A stretch of 64,000 nt of DNA. It comes from Indioceanicola profundi. Its GTDB lineage: Bacteria; Pseudomonadota; Alphaproteobacteria; Azospirillales; Azospirillaceae. The notes beneath the pieces are model-generated. The model did no database searches, was not told where the DNA came from, and worked only from the letters and a program-made list of their open reading frames with translations. Positions within the stretch are counted from its first letter, which is position 1, and every line of letters begins with the position of its first letter. Where the stretch lies: assembly GCF_003568845.1 (NCBI RefSeq), contig NZ_CP030126.1, forward strand, positions 1,205,001 through 1,269,000, in the 5' to 3' direction. The position numbers and the translations under genes are program-made. Positions 24,662 to 34,376 of this stretch are shown here, piece by piece.

Positions 24662-25360
24662 TCAGTCGCCGCGCACATCCTCCACCATTTCCTCCAGCCG
24701 CTCGAAATCCAGCACCACGAGCGCGTTCCCGCGTCGTTCCACCAGCTCGTCGCGGGCGAGATCGCTGAACACCCGCGCCACCGTTTCGCGGGTGGTGCTG
24801 ACCCGGCTGGCGATGTCGGAATGGATGGGAATGGGGACGATCTCCGCCGTGTTCCCGATCCGCTTGCCGGCCTTGGCGAGGCGCAGGATTTCCGCATGGA
24901 CGCGGTTGTTCGCACCCAGCGTGCTGAGATCCATGATGCGGCCGGTGGACTGGCGGATGATCCGGGCCAGTCGCCGCATCACCAGCCAGGCCACGTCCGG
25001 GTGGCTCGTCACCGTTTCCTGGAACAGCCGGGGCGACATGAAGGCGACCATGGTTTCCGTCAGCGCCACGATGCTGGCCGAGCGCGGCTCGTTGTCGATG
25101 GCCGACAACTCGCCCAGCCAGCCGCCGGCGTCGATATCGTCGAAGGTGATCTCCCGGCCCGAGAGCGAGTAATTCACCACCCGCACCCGTCCTTCCACGA
25201 TCAGGCAGACATCGCGGCTTTCCGACGAGCGATCGATGATCTGCTCATGCGGGTGGAAGTGCCGCCAACTGCATTGCCGCGCGAGATTCGCCCGCTCCGC
25301 AGGGGAGAGGGCCTGCAGCAGGTCGATGCGGTCGAGGCTGGCGGGATGGAGTTCGCTCAC
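24662..25360 (-). CDS. Crp/Fnr family transcriptional regulator (CRP-like)
   Basis: This 232-residue regulator has a cyclic-nucleotide-binding beta-barrel (residues 15-125, with GWLGELSAIDNEPRSASIVAL as the phosphate-binding cassette region), a long dimerisation helix (LARIIRQSTGRIMDLS) and a winged helix-turn-helix (SDIASRVSTTRETVARVFSDL). The recognition helix reads RETVAR, like CRP, not the E-x-x-S-R of FNR. The N-terminal cysteine cluster of oxygen-sensing FNR is absent. I used the GTG at 25360, which gives the usual family length; the frame stays open upstream. It is divergent from the DUF502 gene. Confidence 0.85.
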   Translation of the reverse strand: MSELHPASLDRIDLLQALSPAERANLARQCSWRHFHPHEQIIDRSSESRDVCLIVEGRVRVVNYSLSGREITFDDIDAGGWLGELSAIDNEPRSASIVALTETMVAFMSPRLFQETVTSHPDVAWLVMRRLARIIRQSTGRIMDLSTLGANNRVHAEILRLAKAGKRIGNTAEIVPIPIHSDIASRVSTTRETVARVFSDLARDELVERRGNALVVLDFERLEEMVEDVRGD

Positions 25361-25586
25361 GGGCGGAATCCGGCTGGTTCGGAGAGCGGAGGATACATCC
25401 CTTGATCCCGGATGGAAACCGCCTGCGACGCACGCACCCGAGATTTGGGCCATGCGGCAGGCGCGCGCACCGGCACGGGGCGCCCTTGCACCGGCACCGC
25501 TGCTGACGCACCCTGGATTGCGGGGATGTGGCGGCGTCCCTACATGCAAACGAACCGCCTGCCAGGTTAATCCGGAGAGTCTGTCC

Positions 25587-26384
25587 TTGAAGCCTTCGTC
25601 CCGAGACAATCCCGGTTCAGACAAAAGCGCCGAGACGCAGAAGGGCCGCTACGGCATGACCCTGGCCGGCCGGCTGCGAGCCTACCTGTTCGCCGGCATC
25701 CTGGTGACGGCGCCGATTTCCATCACGCTCTACCTCGCCTGGCTGTTCATCGGGGCCATCGACGGGCTTGTGAACGGCCTCATTCCGGCCAGGTACAATC
25801 CGGAAACCTACCTGCCCTTCACCGTCCCCGGCGTGGGGCTGCTGGTGGTGCTGATCTTCCTGATCCTGGTCGGGATGTTCACGGCCGGCTTCATGGGCCG
25901 GTTCATGGTGCGGCTGGGCGAGGGGCTGGTCAACCGCATGCCGGTCATCCGCAGCGTCTACAACGCCCTGAAGCAGATATTCGAGACCGTGCTGGCCAAC
26001 CAGTCCCAGGCATTCCGCGAGGTGGTGCTGGTCGAGTATCCCCGCAAGGGCATCTGGGCCATCGGCTTCATCACCGGTACGACCGAAGGGGAGGTGCAGG
26101 ACATCACGGCGGATGAGGTGGTCAATGTCTTCCTGCCGACCACGCCCAACCCCACCTCGGGTTTCCTGCTGATCCTGCCGAGGTCCGAACTGATCCCGCT
26201 GACCATGACGGTGGAGGACGGGATCAAGATGGTGGTCTCCGGCGGCATCGTCACGCCGCCCGACCGGCGGCCGGAGGATGTGCGGGGCAAGAAGATCGTG
26301 CCGCCGATCGACCCTTCCGCCGGCGGCGTACCTGTGGTGGAGCATCCCGTTCCCGTGCGGGAACGGGAACAAGCGGGGGATTAG
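25587..26384 (+). CDS. DUF502-family membrane protein
   Basis: This 265-residue protein has two membrane helices (LFAGILVTAPISITLYLAWL near residue 33 and VGLLVVLIFLILVGMFTAGF near residue 85), followed by the conserved MPVIRSVYNALKQIFETVL and VEYPRKGIWAIGFITG motifs of the DUF502 family, found widely in bacteria and plants (COV1-like). The biochemical role is unknown; a part in envelope traffic is speculative. The TTG at 25587 follows GGAGAG at 7-base spacing; the first ATG, at 25656, would remove a polar N-terminus. Its 3' end overlaps the convergent recG by four bases. Confidence 0.88.
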   Translation: MKPSSRDNPGSDKSAETQKGRYGMTLAGRLRAYLFAGILVTAPISITLYLAWLFIGAIDGLVNGLIPARYNPETYLPFTVPGVGLLVVLIFLILVGMFTAGFMGRFMVRLGEGLVNRMPVIRSVYNALKQIFETVLANQSQAFREVVLVEYPRKGIWAIGFITGTTEGEVQDITADEVVNVFLPTTPNPTSGFLLILPRSELIPLTMTVEDGIKMVVSGGIVTPPDRRPEDVRGKKIVPPIDPSAGGVPVVEHPVPVREREQAGD

Positions 26385-28465
26385 CCCGACCGCAGATACT
26401 TCACCGCCGCATCCCGCTCGAACAGGTACAGCAGCACGCGCAGCGCCTGACCGCGCGGCTTCTCCAGTTCCGGGTCGCGGTCGATGATGAGCTGGGCATC
26501 GTCGCGGGCGGCGGCCAACAGCTCCCCATGCACGGTGACATCGGCCAGCCGGAACTCCGGCAGGCCGGACTGGCGGGTGCCCAGCACTTCGCCCGCACCC
26601 CGCAGCTCCAAATCCTTTTCCGCGATGATGAAGCCGTCCTCCGTGTCCCGCATGGTCTCCAGCCGGGCGCGGGCGGTCTCCCCCAGAGGACGCTCATAGA
26701 GCAGCAGACAGGTGCTGGCCCCGGTGCCGCGCCCCACACGCCCGCGGAGCTGGTGGAGCTGGGCGAGGCCGAAGCGTTCGGCATGCTCGATCACCATGAT
26801 GGTGGCCTCGGGAACGTTCACCCCGACCTCGATCACCGTGGTGGCGACCAGCACGTCGAGTTGGCCCTCCGCGAAGGCTGCCATGACGGCGTCCTTCTCC
26901 GCCCCCTTCATCTTTCCGTGGACCAGCCCGACGCGGTCGCCCAGGAACTCGCGCAGCGTGGCATGGCGGAAGGTGGCGGCGGCGAGATCCACCGTCTCCG
27001 ACTCCTCCACCAGCGGGCAGACCCAGTAGATGCGCTGGCCGTTCCGGATGGCGCGGGGCAGGCTGTGCACCACCTCGTCCAGCTTCTCCGCGGCCGGCAT
27101 CACCAGCGTCTTCACCGGCTGGCGCCCCGGCGGCTTCTCATCCAGGCGGGAGACATCCATGTCGCCATAGGCGGTCAGCGTCAGGGTGCGGGGAATCGGC
27201 GTGGCGGTCATCACCAGCGTGTCCACCCCGCGCCCCTTGGCGGCGAGCTGGAGCCGCTGGTGGACGCCGAACTTGTGCTGCTCGTCGATCACGGCCAGGG
27301 CCAGATCGCGGAACGCCACGTCCTCCTGGAAGATGGCATGGGTGCCGACCAGGATATCGATCTCCCCGCTCAGCAGCCGGTCCAGCACCGCCTGCCGCGC
27401 CTTGCCCTTGTCGCGGCCGGTCAGGATGGCGAGGCGCACGCCGGCGGCATCGGCCAGCGGGGCCAGGCTGTCGGCATGCTGCCGCGCCAGGATTTCCGTC
27501 GGGGCCATCAGTGCGGCCTGCGCCCCGGTCTCCACCGCGTTCAGCATGGCCATCAGCGCCACAACGGTCTTGCCGCTGCCGACATCGCCCTGGAGCAGGC
27601 GGAGCATCCGCACCGGCTGCCCCATGTCGGCATAGATGTCGGCCAGGGAGCGCTGCTGCGCGCCTGTCAGCGTATAGGGCAGGGCGGCCGCGACCTTCGC
27701 CCGCAGCCGCCCGTCGCCCGTGACCTCCCGGCCCGACAGACGCCGCTGATGCCAGCGGACCAGGGCAAGGGCGAGCTGATTCGCCAGCAGCTCGTCGAAG
27801 GCCAGCCGGGCGCGGGCGGGGCCGTTGGGATCGATGTCCCGCTCCGTCTCCGGGCAGTGCAGGGTGGTCAGGGCCGACTTCCACTCCGGCCAGCCCTGCC
27901 GCTTCAGCCATGCCGCATCCTGCCATTCCGGCATGTCCGGCGCACGGGCCAGGGCGGCCTGGATCGCCGTGCGCAAGGGCTTCGGGTTCAGGCCGCCGGT
28001 CAGCGGATAGGTAGGCTCCACCTTGGCCAGGGGCGGGGAATCCTCCGCCGGGCCGTAATAGTCCGGGTGCACGATCTGGAGCTGGCCGTTGAACCGCTCC
28101 GCCTTGCCGGACACGGTGATCTTCTGCCCGACCGGCAGCTTCTTGCCCAGCCAGTCGCCCTTCACATGGAAGAAGACCAGATCCATCATGCCGGTATGGT
28201 CGGTGCAGCGGATCCGGTATGGCCGGTTGGCCTGGACCGGCGGGGCGTGCCCGTCCACCCGGACGGTCAGGGTGACCACGCGGCCGTCCGGCGCCTCCGC
28301 GATGCTGCCCACGGCCATGCGGTCGATCAGGCCGCTCGGCTTGTGCCAGAGCAGGTCAACCACATGCGGGCCGGCCAGCCGCTCCGCCAGTTTGCCGAGC
28401 CGGGGGCCGAGGCCGGGCAGGGAGGAGATGGGGGCGAAGAGGGGAAAGAGGATTTCAGGGCGCAA
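26381..28465 (-). CDS. recG: ATP-dependent DNA helicase RecG
   Basis: RecG remodels stalled replication forks and branch-migrates Holliday junctions. The 694-residue protein begins with the usual FPLFAPISSLPGLGPRLGKL wedge-domain opening, has an OB-fold, then superfamily 2 motifs: LLQGDVGSGKTVVAL (Walker A, near residue 296), VIDEQHKFGVHQR (DEQH, near 393), and the late motif QLHQLRGRVGRG. I chose the TTG at 28465, which gives the normal length. An ATG at 28537 would overlap the divergent sdhE start and add an atypical extension. The bases between the two genes must hold both promoters. Confidence 0.94.
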   Translation of the reverse strand: MRPEILFPLFAPISSLPGLGPRLGKLAERLAGPHVVDLLWHKPSGLIDRMAVGSIAEAPDGRVVTLTVRVDGHAPPVQANRPYRIRCTDHTGMMDLVFFHVKGDWLGKKLPVGQKITVSGKAERFNGQLQIVHPDYYGPAEDSPPLAKVEPTYPLTGGLNPKPLRTAIQAALARAPDMPEWQDAAWLKRQGWPEWKSALTTLHCPETERDIDPNGPARARLAFDELLANQLALALVRWHQRRLSGREVTGDGRLRAKVAAALPYTLTGAQQRSLADIYADMGQPVRMLRLLQGDVGSGKTVVALMAMLNAVETGAQAALMAPTEILARQHADSLAPLADAAGVRLAILTGRDKGKARQAVLDRLLSGEIDILVGTHAIFQEDVAFRDLALAVIDEQHKFGVHQRLQLAAKGRGVDTLVMTATPIPRTLTLTAYGDMDVSRLDEKPPGRQPVKTLVMPAAEKLDEVVHSLPRAIRNGQRIYWVCPLVEESETVDLAAATFRHATLREFLGDRVGLVHGKMKGAEKDAVMAAFAEGQLDVLVATTVIEVGVNVPEATIMVIEHAERFGLAQLHQLRGRVGRGTGASTCLLLYERPLGETARARLETMRDTEDGFIIAEKDLELRGAGEVLGTRQSGLPEFRLADVTVHGELLAAARDDAQLIIDRDPELEKPRGQALRVLLYLFERDAAVKYLRSG

Positions 28466-28535
28466 GGGCCGCTCACAGGCAAGCTGACAGGGAACGTGAC
28501 TGGTTCTATATCGTACCACATCTGTTCCTTCACCC

Positions 28536-28826
28536 ATGGAAAAGAAGCCCATGACCGCCGATCCCGAGACCGTGCTCGACCCGCGCCGCAAGCGCCTGAT
28601 CTTCAGGAGCTGGCACCGGGGTACGAAGGAGATGGACCTGCTGATGGGCAGCTTCGCCGACCGGCACATGGCCGGTTTCACGGATGAGCAGGTGGCCCGG
28701 TACGAGTCCCTGCTGGAGCTGTCAGACCCCGACCTCTACAACTGGATCACGGGGGCGGAGCAGGCGCCGGAGGATGTGCGCAGCGACGTTTTCGACCTGC
28801 TGGCGGCGCACCGCTACGCGGGCTAG
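28536..28826 (+). CDS. sdhE: succinate dehydrogenase assembly factor SdhE (DUF339)
   Basis: SdhE helps attach FAD covalently to the SdhA subunit of succinate dehydrogenase. The 96-residue protein shows the family core KRLIFRSWHRGTKEMDLLMG with its essential RG pair, followed by the acidic YESLLELSDPDLYNWITG. Length is normal. It diverges from recG; the 70-base gap holds a possible promoter for each. The adjacent gene xthA is convergent. Confidence 0.93.
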   Translation: MEKKPMTADPETVLDPRRKRLIFRSWHRGTKEMDLLMGSFADRHMAGFTDEQVARYESLLELSDPDLYNWITGAEQAPEDVRSDVFDLLAAHRYAG

Positions 28827-28841
28827 ACCGCCGGGTAGATC

Positions 28842-29618
28842 TCAGGCGTCGGTAAGTTCCACGACGACCGGCGTGTGGTCCGACGCCTTTTCCTGTCCGC
28901 GCGGCTCCCGGTCGATATCGCAGGCGACGAGACGATCCGCCGCCTGGGGTGAGAGCAGGAAGTGGTCGATGCGAATGCCCAGATCGCGCGGCCAAGCGCC
29001 GGCCTGATAATCCCAGAAGCTGTAGGCGTGTTCGGCGGTGGGGTGCAGGGCCCTGAACGCCTCCGTCAGGCCGAGATTCACGATCTCCCTGAACTTGGCC
29101 CGCGTCTCCCGCCGGAACAGCGCATCTTCCGACCAGGCAGCAGGATCGTAACAGTCCCGCCCCTCTGGAATGACGTTGTAGTCACCGCCCAGAACGAAGG
29201 GAATTTCCTGCTTCAGCAGGGATTGCGCATGGTCCTTCAGCCGGTCCATCCAGCGCAGCTTATAGGGATACTTCTCCGACCCCACCGGATTGCCGTTGGG
29301 CAGGTACAAGCTGGCGATGCGCACGCCCGCGACCGTGCCTTCCACATAGCGGGCCTGCTCATCCTCCGGCTCTCCCGGCAGGCGGGTCAGCAGGTCCGTG
29401 ACCGGCAGCTTGGACAGCAGGGCCACGCCATTATAGCTCTTCTGTCCGACGGCATGGACCTCGTAGCCCATGGCTTCGAAGTCCTTGGCCGGGAAATTCC
29501 CCGTCTCGCACTTGATCTCCTGAAGGCAGACGACATCGGGGCCGGCCTTGTCGAGCCATGCCAGCACGTTGGGCAAGCGGGCTTTCACGGAGTTCACGTT
29601 CCAGGTGGCGATACGCAC
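28842..29618 (-). CDS. xthA: exodeoxyribonuclease III
   Basis: Exonuclease III is the main AP endonuclease and 3'-phosphodiesterase of base-excision repair. The 258-residue protein has the EEP-superfamily motifs: IATWNVNSVKARL at the N-terminus, CLQEIKCE with the metal-binding Glu near residue 36, YLPNGNPVGSEKY near 105, GGDYNVIPEGRD near 146, and the ending GIRIDHFLLS...ASDHTPV with the catalytic Asp-His. The protein is complete and of typical length. It lies 83 bases downstream of erpA on the same strand, so co-transcription is possible. Confidence 0.95.
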   Translation of the reverse strand: MRIATWNVNSVKARLPNVLAWLDKAGPDVVCLQEIKCETGNFPAKDFEAMGYEVHAVGQKSYNGVALLSKLPVTDLLTRLPGEPEDEQARYVEGTVAGVRIASLYLPNGNPVGSEKYPYKLRWMDRLKDHAQSLLKQEIPFVLGGDYNVIPEGRDCYDPAAWSEDALFRRETRAKFREIVNLGLTEAFRALHPTAEHAYSFWDYQAGAWPRDLGIRIDHFLLSPQAADRLVACDIDREPRGQEKASDHTPVVVELTDA

Positions 29619-29701
29619 GGAAACGATTTCCTTGAGGAAGAAAGGCGGGGAAATCCTGCCGTCGCGCGGGACGACGGCATGGAAGGCTGTGGACGGCTAA
29701 C

Positions 29702-30088
29702 TCAAACCGCGAAGGATGAGCCGCAGCCGCAGGAGCTGCTGGCGTTCGGGTTGTTGATCTTGAAATAGGCGCCCATCAGATCCTCGACGAAATCCACCTC
29801 GGCCCCGGACAGCAGGTCGAGGGACACGTCGTCCACCACGACCTTCGAGCCGGCATGCTCGAACAAATGGTCGTCCTCGTTCGCCGTGGCGTCGAAGGAG
29901 AAGCCGTACTGGAAACCGGAACAGCCGCCGCCCGAGACGGAAAGGCGCAGCATCAGCTCCGGATTTCCCTCCATCTCAGCCAGCTTCTGAATGCGGCGGG
30001 CAGCGCTGTCGGTCAGGGTCACGGCGCGACCGCCGAGGCCGCCATTGGGGCCGCCGGGGGTGCCGTGGTCGGTTGCCGTCGTCGCCAT
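29702..30088 (-). CDS. erpA: iron-sulfur cluster insertion protein ErpA
   Basis: This A-type carrier protein delivers iron-sulfur clusters to apoproteins. The 128-residue protein carries the three conserved cysteines of the family: one in SVSGGGCSGFQYGFSFD near residue 56, and two in the C-terminal SSCGCGSSF. An unusual Gly/Thr-rich extension of about 22 residues precedes the core. It is divergent from dgt and upstream of xthA. ErpA rather than IscA is suggested by the GGGCSGFQYGF pattern, but by eye the two cannot be separated with certainty. Confidence 0.9.
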   Translation of the reverse strand: MATTATDHGTPGGPNGGLGGRAVTLTDSAARRIQKLAEMEGNPELMLRLSVSGGGCSGFQYGFSFDATANEDDHLFEHAGSKVVVDDVSLDLLSGAEVDFVEDLMGAYFKINNPNASSSCGCGSSFAV

Positions 30089-30191
30089 GGGCAGGAACCT
30101 CGCATCTTCACAATTCGTTCAGCTATGGACAAAGCCACCCCGTGTATGTAAGCGGCCAGTGCGGGTCCGTCAAAGCCCGAGGGAGAGAGCC

Positions 30192-31517
30192 ATGATGGAG
30201 TGGTCGCGTCTGCTGTCCCGCAAGCGCCTGCGTAAGGCGGAACAGGCGCCCGAACTGCCGTATCGCAGCGCGTTCGAGATCGATATCGACCGCATCACAT
30301 TCTCGACCAGCTTCAGGCGCCTGTCGGACAAGCAGCAGGTGCATGGCATCGGTGGCTCCGACTATGTGCGGTCCCGCCTGACCCATTCCATGGAGGCGGC
30401 CCGGGTGGGGCGCTCGCTCGGCACCTGGGCCGGCGCACAGATCATCCGGATCTATGGCGAGGACAAGGTCCCGGCGACGCCCTTCGACATCGGGCATGTG
30501 GTATCCGCGGCGGCGCTGGCCCATGACCTCGGCACGCCCTGCTTCGCCCATACGGGCGAGGATGTGATTTCGGACTGGTTCAGGGACAGCGGCACCGGTG
30601 CGGAAATCCTGGCGAAGCTCCCCCTGCAGCAGCGGAACGAGCTGCGGACGTTCGAGGGCAACGCCCAGGGATACCGGGTGCTGACCCGCCTGCAGGGCTG
30701 GCGCGGGGAGGGCGGGTTGCAACTCACGGCCGCCACCCTGGGCACCTACAGCAAATATCCCTGGAGCGCACCGGACAGGCCGGACGCCCAGCGGCCGCAC
30801 GACCGGAAATACGGCTTCCTGGGTTCGGAACGCGAGCTGTTCTCGGAGATGGCGGAGGAGGTGGGGCTGGTTCCGCGCGGGCCCGACGTCTGGTGCCGGC
30901 ATCCGCTGGCCTACCTGATGGAGGCGGCGGACGATGCCTGCTACCACGTCGTCGACATCGAGGACGCGGTGAAGATGCGGATGCTGAGCTTCACCGACGG
31001 CGAGGATCTGTTGGGCCCCATGGTGCAGGAGTTCGGCAGCGCCGAATACAGGGCCATCGACGATGAGGGCCGGAAGCTGATCTATCTGCGCGCCCGTGCC
31101 ATCGACCGGCTGGTGCACGATGCGTCGGAGAAGTTCCTGGAACGGCTGCCGGAACTGATGGAGGGCAAGGCCTGTCCGCCGCTGCTGGCCATGACCGGCT
31201 GCCACAAATATCTGAGCGCCATCCGGCATGTTAGCTTCACCCGCATCTACCGGGGGCAGCAACGGTGCGAGACGGACATGATCGCCGCCCGCACCCTGAC
31301 CACCATGCTGGACGCGTATGGCGAGGCGATGCTGGCGCGTGAGGCGGCCGGGCCGGACGGGCAGTTGCCGCGCCGCTACGCCAGCCTGCTTGAGACCATT
31401 CCGGGCATACACACCATGCCGTATGACCGGGTCGGCTGGGTTCAGTGCCTGATGGACTACATCGCCGGCATGACCGACCGGTTCGCCCTGCGGCAGGCCC
31501 AGCTCATCGCCGGGTAA
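30192..31517 (+). CDS. dgt: deoxyguanosinetriphosphate triphosphohydrolase (dGTPase family)
   Basis: This HD-domain enzyme removes triphosphate from dNTPs. The 441-residue protein has [37 protein letters not shown] near residues 38-75, the catalytic [14 protein letters not shown] near 113, and [25 protein letters not shown] near 240, with conserved metal-binding His and Asp. The ATG at 30192 follows GGGAGAGAG; a second ATG directly follows it. It sits between erpA (divergent) and argS, a common alphaproteobacterial arrangement. Confidence 0.92.
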   Translation: MMEWSRLLSRKRLRKAEQAPELPYRSAFEIDIDRITFSTSFRRLSDKQQVHGIGGSDYVRSRLTHSMEAARVGRSLGTWAGAQIIRIYGEDKVPATPFDIGHVVSAAALAHDLGTPCFAHTGEDVISDWFRDSGTGAEILAKLPLQQRNELRTFEGNAQGYRVLTRLQGWRGEGGLQLTAATLGTYSKYPWSAPDRPDAQRPHDRKYGFLGSERELFSEMAEEVGLVPRGPDVWCRHPLAYLMEAADDACYHVVDIEDAVKMRMLSFTDGEDLLGPMVQEFGSAEYRAIDDEGRKLIYLRARAIDRLVHDASEKFLERLPELMEGKACPPLLAMTGCHKYLSAIRHVSFTRIYRGQQRCETDMIAARTLTTMLDAYGEAMLAREAAGPDGQLPRRYASLLETIPGIHTMPYDRVGWVQCLMDYIAGMTDRFALRQAQLIAG

Positions 31518-31647
31518 CAGTTGCATTAAATCTGCGATGCCGTGTCCCGCACAGGCCACTGTGCGGAGGCTGCGCGATGCGGTAGTGTGCGGGCCGATGA
31601 CCGACCGGCGCCGCACCTTTGCGGTGCCCAAAACGAAATCTGGAACG

Positions 31648-33402
31648 ATGAACGTCTTCAAGGACTTCGAGGCCAAGATAAAGGCCGCGCTGGAAGAATT
31701 GACCGCAGCTGGCGAGCTACCGGCGGGGCTGGACCTGACCCGCGTGACGGTGGAGCCGCCGCGCGACCCCAGCCATGGGGACGTGTCCACCAATGCCGCC
31801 ATGGTGCTGGCCAAGCCGGCCGGCAAACCGCCGCGTGCCATCGCCGAGAGCCTCGTTGCCCGTCTGAAGACCCTGGCGGAAGTGACGGAGGCGTCTGTCG
31901 CCGGCCCTGGCTTCGTCAATCTGCGTATCGAGAGCGCCTGGTGGCGCAAGCGGCTGAGCGATGTTCTGATCACCGGCACCACCTATGGCGCCGGCACCAG
32001 CGGCAATGGCCGTAAGGTCAATGTGGAGTACGTGTCCGCCAATCCGACGGGTCCGCTGCACGCAGCGCATGCCCGTGGGGCCGTGGTGGGCGATGCCCTG
32101 GCGGCCCTGCTGGAAAAGGCAGGATACGACGTCACGCGCGAGTACTACATCAACGATGCCGGCGCCCAGGTGGATGTCCTCGCCCGCTCCGCCTATCTGC
32201 GCTACCGCGAGGCGGTGACGGGGCAGGATGCGGAAATTCCGGCCGGCCTCTATCCCGGCGAGTACCTGAAGGATGTGGGACAGGCGCTGGCCGAGCGGAA
32301 CGGCAACAAGTGGCTGGACGCTCCGGAGGAGCAGTGGCTTCCGGCCATCCGCGCCTTCGCCATCGACATGATCATGGGCTGGATCAAGCAGGATCTGGCC
32401 GACATGAACATTCATCACGACGTCTTCACCTCCGAGCGGGAACTGGTGGAGAGCGGGGCAGTCGATACGGCCCTGCAGACGCTGGAAGACCAGGAGCTGA
32501 TCTATGTCGGCGTGCTGGAGCCGCCGAAGGGTAAGAAGCCCGAGGACTGGGAGCCGCGGCCGCAGACCCTGTTCAAGGCCAGCGAGTTCGGCGATGACGT
32601 GGACCGGCCGCTGAAGAAGTCGGACGGAAGCTGGACCTACTTCGCGAACGACATCGCCTACCACTATGACAAGTTCCGCCGCGGTACGCCGACCATGATC
32701 GACGTCTGGGGCGCCGACCATGGCGGCTACATCAAGCGGATGGAGGCTGCGGTCAAGGCGGTCACTGCTGGGAAGGGCGCGCTGGACGTGAAGATATGCC
32801 AGCTCGTCCACCTGCTGGAGAACGGCCAGCCGGTGAAGATGTCGAAGCGGGCCGGCACCTTCGTGACCCTGCGGGATGTCATGGAGTCCGTCGGGCGCGA
32901 CGTGGTCCGCTTCATCATGCTGACCCGGCGGAACGACCAGACGCTTGAGTTCGATTACGCCAAGGTGACCGAGCAATCGAAGGACAACCCGGTCTTCTAT
33001 GTGCAGTACGCACATGCCCGCTGCCGGTCCGTCCTGCGGCATGCAGAAGAGGCCCATGCGGACTGGGACCTGTCCGGCCCAGGCCTTGCCACCGCCGACC
33101 TGGATCGGTTGGACGCGGAGGAGGAAGTGGCGATCGTAAAGCTGATGCTGTCCTGGCCGCGTCTGGTCGAGTCCGCGGCGGAGGCGCATGAACCTCACCG
33201 CGTCGCCTTCTATCTGTACGATCTGGCTTCGAGCTTCCACGCGCTCTGGAACCGCGGGCGCGACGACGCCACCCTGCGCTTCCTGATCGAGGGTGATGAG
33301 GAGCTGACCCGCGCCCGGCTGGCGCTGGTGAAGGCGGTGTCGCTGGTGGTGGCGTCCGGTCTGCAGATCATGGGCGTCGAGCCGGTCGAAGAGATGCGCT
33401 GA
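31648..33402 (+). CDS. argS: arginyl-tRNA synthetase
   Basis: This class I synthetase charges tRNA-Arg. The 584-residue protein has the N-terminal arginyl-specific domain, the HIGH-like signature in [19 protein letters not shown] near residue 130, the [18 protein letters not shown] segment, and [12 protein letters not shown] near 397 (KMSK motif). The anticodon-binding helical C-terminus ends in the usual Met-Arg-rich tail. I chose ATG 31648; upstream in-frame ATGs would add an atypical extension. It is followed after 14 bases by the SPOR gene, giving an argS-SPOR-nagZ unit typical of the class. Confidence 0.95.
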   Translation: MNVFKDFEAKIKAALEELTAAGELPAGLDLTRVTVEPPRDPSHGDVSTNAAMVLAKPAGKPPRAIAESLVARLKTLAEVTEASVAGPGFVNLRIESAWWRKRLSDVLITGTTYGAGTSGNGRKVNVEYVSANPTGPLHAAHARGAVVGDALAALLEKAGYDVTREYYINDAGAQVDVLARSAYLRYREAVTGQDAEIPAGLYPGEYLKDVGQALAERNGNKWLDAPEEQWLPAIRAFAIDMIMGWIKQDLADMNIHHDVFTSERELVESGAVDTALQTLEDQELIYVGVLEPPKGKKPEDWEPRPQTLFKASEFGDDVDRPLKKSDGSWTYFANDIAYHYDKFRRGTPTMIDVWGADHGGYIKRMEAAVKAVTAGKGALDVKICQLVHLLENGQPVKMSKRAGTFVTLRDVMESVGRDVVRFIMLTRRNDQTLEFDYAKVTEQSKDNPVFYVQYAHARCRSVLRHAEEAHADWDLSGPGLATADLDRLDAEEEVAIVKLMLSWPRLVESAAEAHEPHRVAFYLYDLASSFHALWNRGRDDATLRFLIEGDEELTRARLALVKAVSLVVASGLQIMGVEPVEEMR

Positions 33403-33416
33403 GGAGCTGGACCAGA

Positions 33417-34376
33417 ATGGTCATGCGTAACGACGACCACTATCCGGACGAAGCGGACAATGGCTACCGCGACGACCCCGGCTATTACGGCGGTCGCGAC
33501 CATGAGGAGGCCGCGCCCCGGCGGCGTGGGCTGACCAGCGCCGTGGTGGTGCTGGTGGGGCTGGGGGCCTTCGGCGGAATTATCGCCTACGCCTACAATC
33601 AGGGCATGCGCGCCGGGACGGAGACTGTGGCGCCGGTGCTGCGCGCCGACACCTCGCCCACCAAGGTCCGGCCGGAGCAGCCGGGAGGCCTGCAGGTGCC
33701 GCATCAGGACAAGCTGGTGTATGAGCGGCTGAACCCGGCGACCGCCACCGGGGGCGGTCGGGTGGAGCGTCTGCTGCCCCCGCCGGAAGCGCCGGTCGAC
33801 CGCCCCCGCCCCATGGCGGAAGAGGAGCTGCCGCCCGAGGAGATGGAAGAGGGAATCACCAGCGGCCTGCCATCGGAAGAGGAGGCCCTGTCCCAGTTCC
33901 GGGCGGACCAGCCCATGGCGGATATGGCCGACGAGTTGCCGCCCGAGGAGCCGGTTGAGCAGCCTGTGGCAACGCAGGCTCCTACGGCCCTTACGGCTGA
34001 GCCGCAGCCGGCGCCAGTCCAAAGTCAGGCCGCTGCGCCGCCTGCCCCGCGCCCGGCCGAACCGACGGCGGCGAAGCCCGAACCGGTCAAGCCGGAGCCG
34101 CCGAAGCCGGAACCTGCCAAGCCGACGACGTCCGGCAAGGCAAGGGTTCAGGTCGGCGCCGTGGACGCGGAGGCCAAGGCGAAGGCGGAATGGGCGCGGT
34201 TGCAGAAGCTGTATCCATCCGAACTCGGCGGGCTGAGCCTGACCGTTCAGAAGGTCGACCTAGGCGCCAAGGGCGTGTTCCACCGGCTTCAGGGCAGCGG
34301 TCTGTCGGAAGCGGAGGCGGAGAAGATCTGTGCTGCACTGAAAGCCAAGGGGGCCGGCTGCATTGTCATCCGCTGA
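33417..34376 (+). CDS. SPOR domain-containing membrane protein
   Basis: This 319-residue protein has a short acidic cytoplasmic start, one membrane helix (GLTSAVVVLVGLGAFGGIIAYAY, residues 37-59), a long Pro/Glu/Ala-rich periplasmic linker (residues 65-240), and a C-terminal SPOR domain beginning at GKARVQVGAVDAEAKAKAEWARL. SPOR domains bind denuded peptidoglycan strands at the division site. The linker includes a KPEPVKPEPPKPEPAKP repeat, typical for such spacers. Its 3' end overlaps the nagZ start, so the two genes are coupled. Confidence 0.9.
   Translation: MVMRNDDHYPDEADNGYRDDPGYYGGRDHEEAAPRRRGLTSAVVVLVGLGAFGGIIAYAYNQGMRAGTETVAPVLRADTSPTKVRPEQPGGLQVPHQDKLVYERLNPATATGGGRVERLLPPPEAPVDRPRPMAEEELPPEEMEEGITSGLPSEEEALSQFRADQPMADMADELPPEEPVEQPVATQAPTALTAEPQPAPVQSQAAAPPAPRPAEPTAAKPEPVKPEPPKPEPAKPTTSGKARVQVGAVDAEAKAKAEWARLQKLYPSELGGLSLTVQKVDLGAKGVFHRLQGSGLSEAEAEKICAALKAKGAGCIVIR

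Noticed and set aside
25402-25415. TTGAT-CCCG-GATGG upstream of the CRP-type gene
   Set aside because: Only one half-site matches the FNR consensus.
28492-28506. GAAC-N7-GTTC between recG and sdhE, resembling an SOS box
   Set aside because: The alphaproteobacterial LexA box is a direct repeat GTTC-N7-GTTC; this is an inverted arrangement with the wrong spacing for the Gram-positive type.
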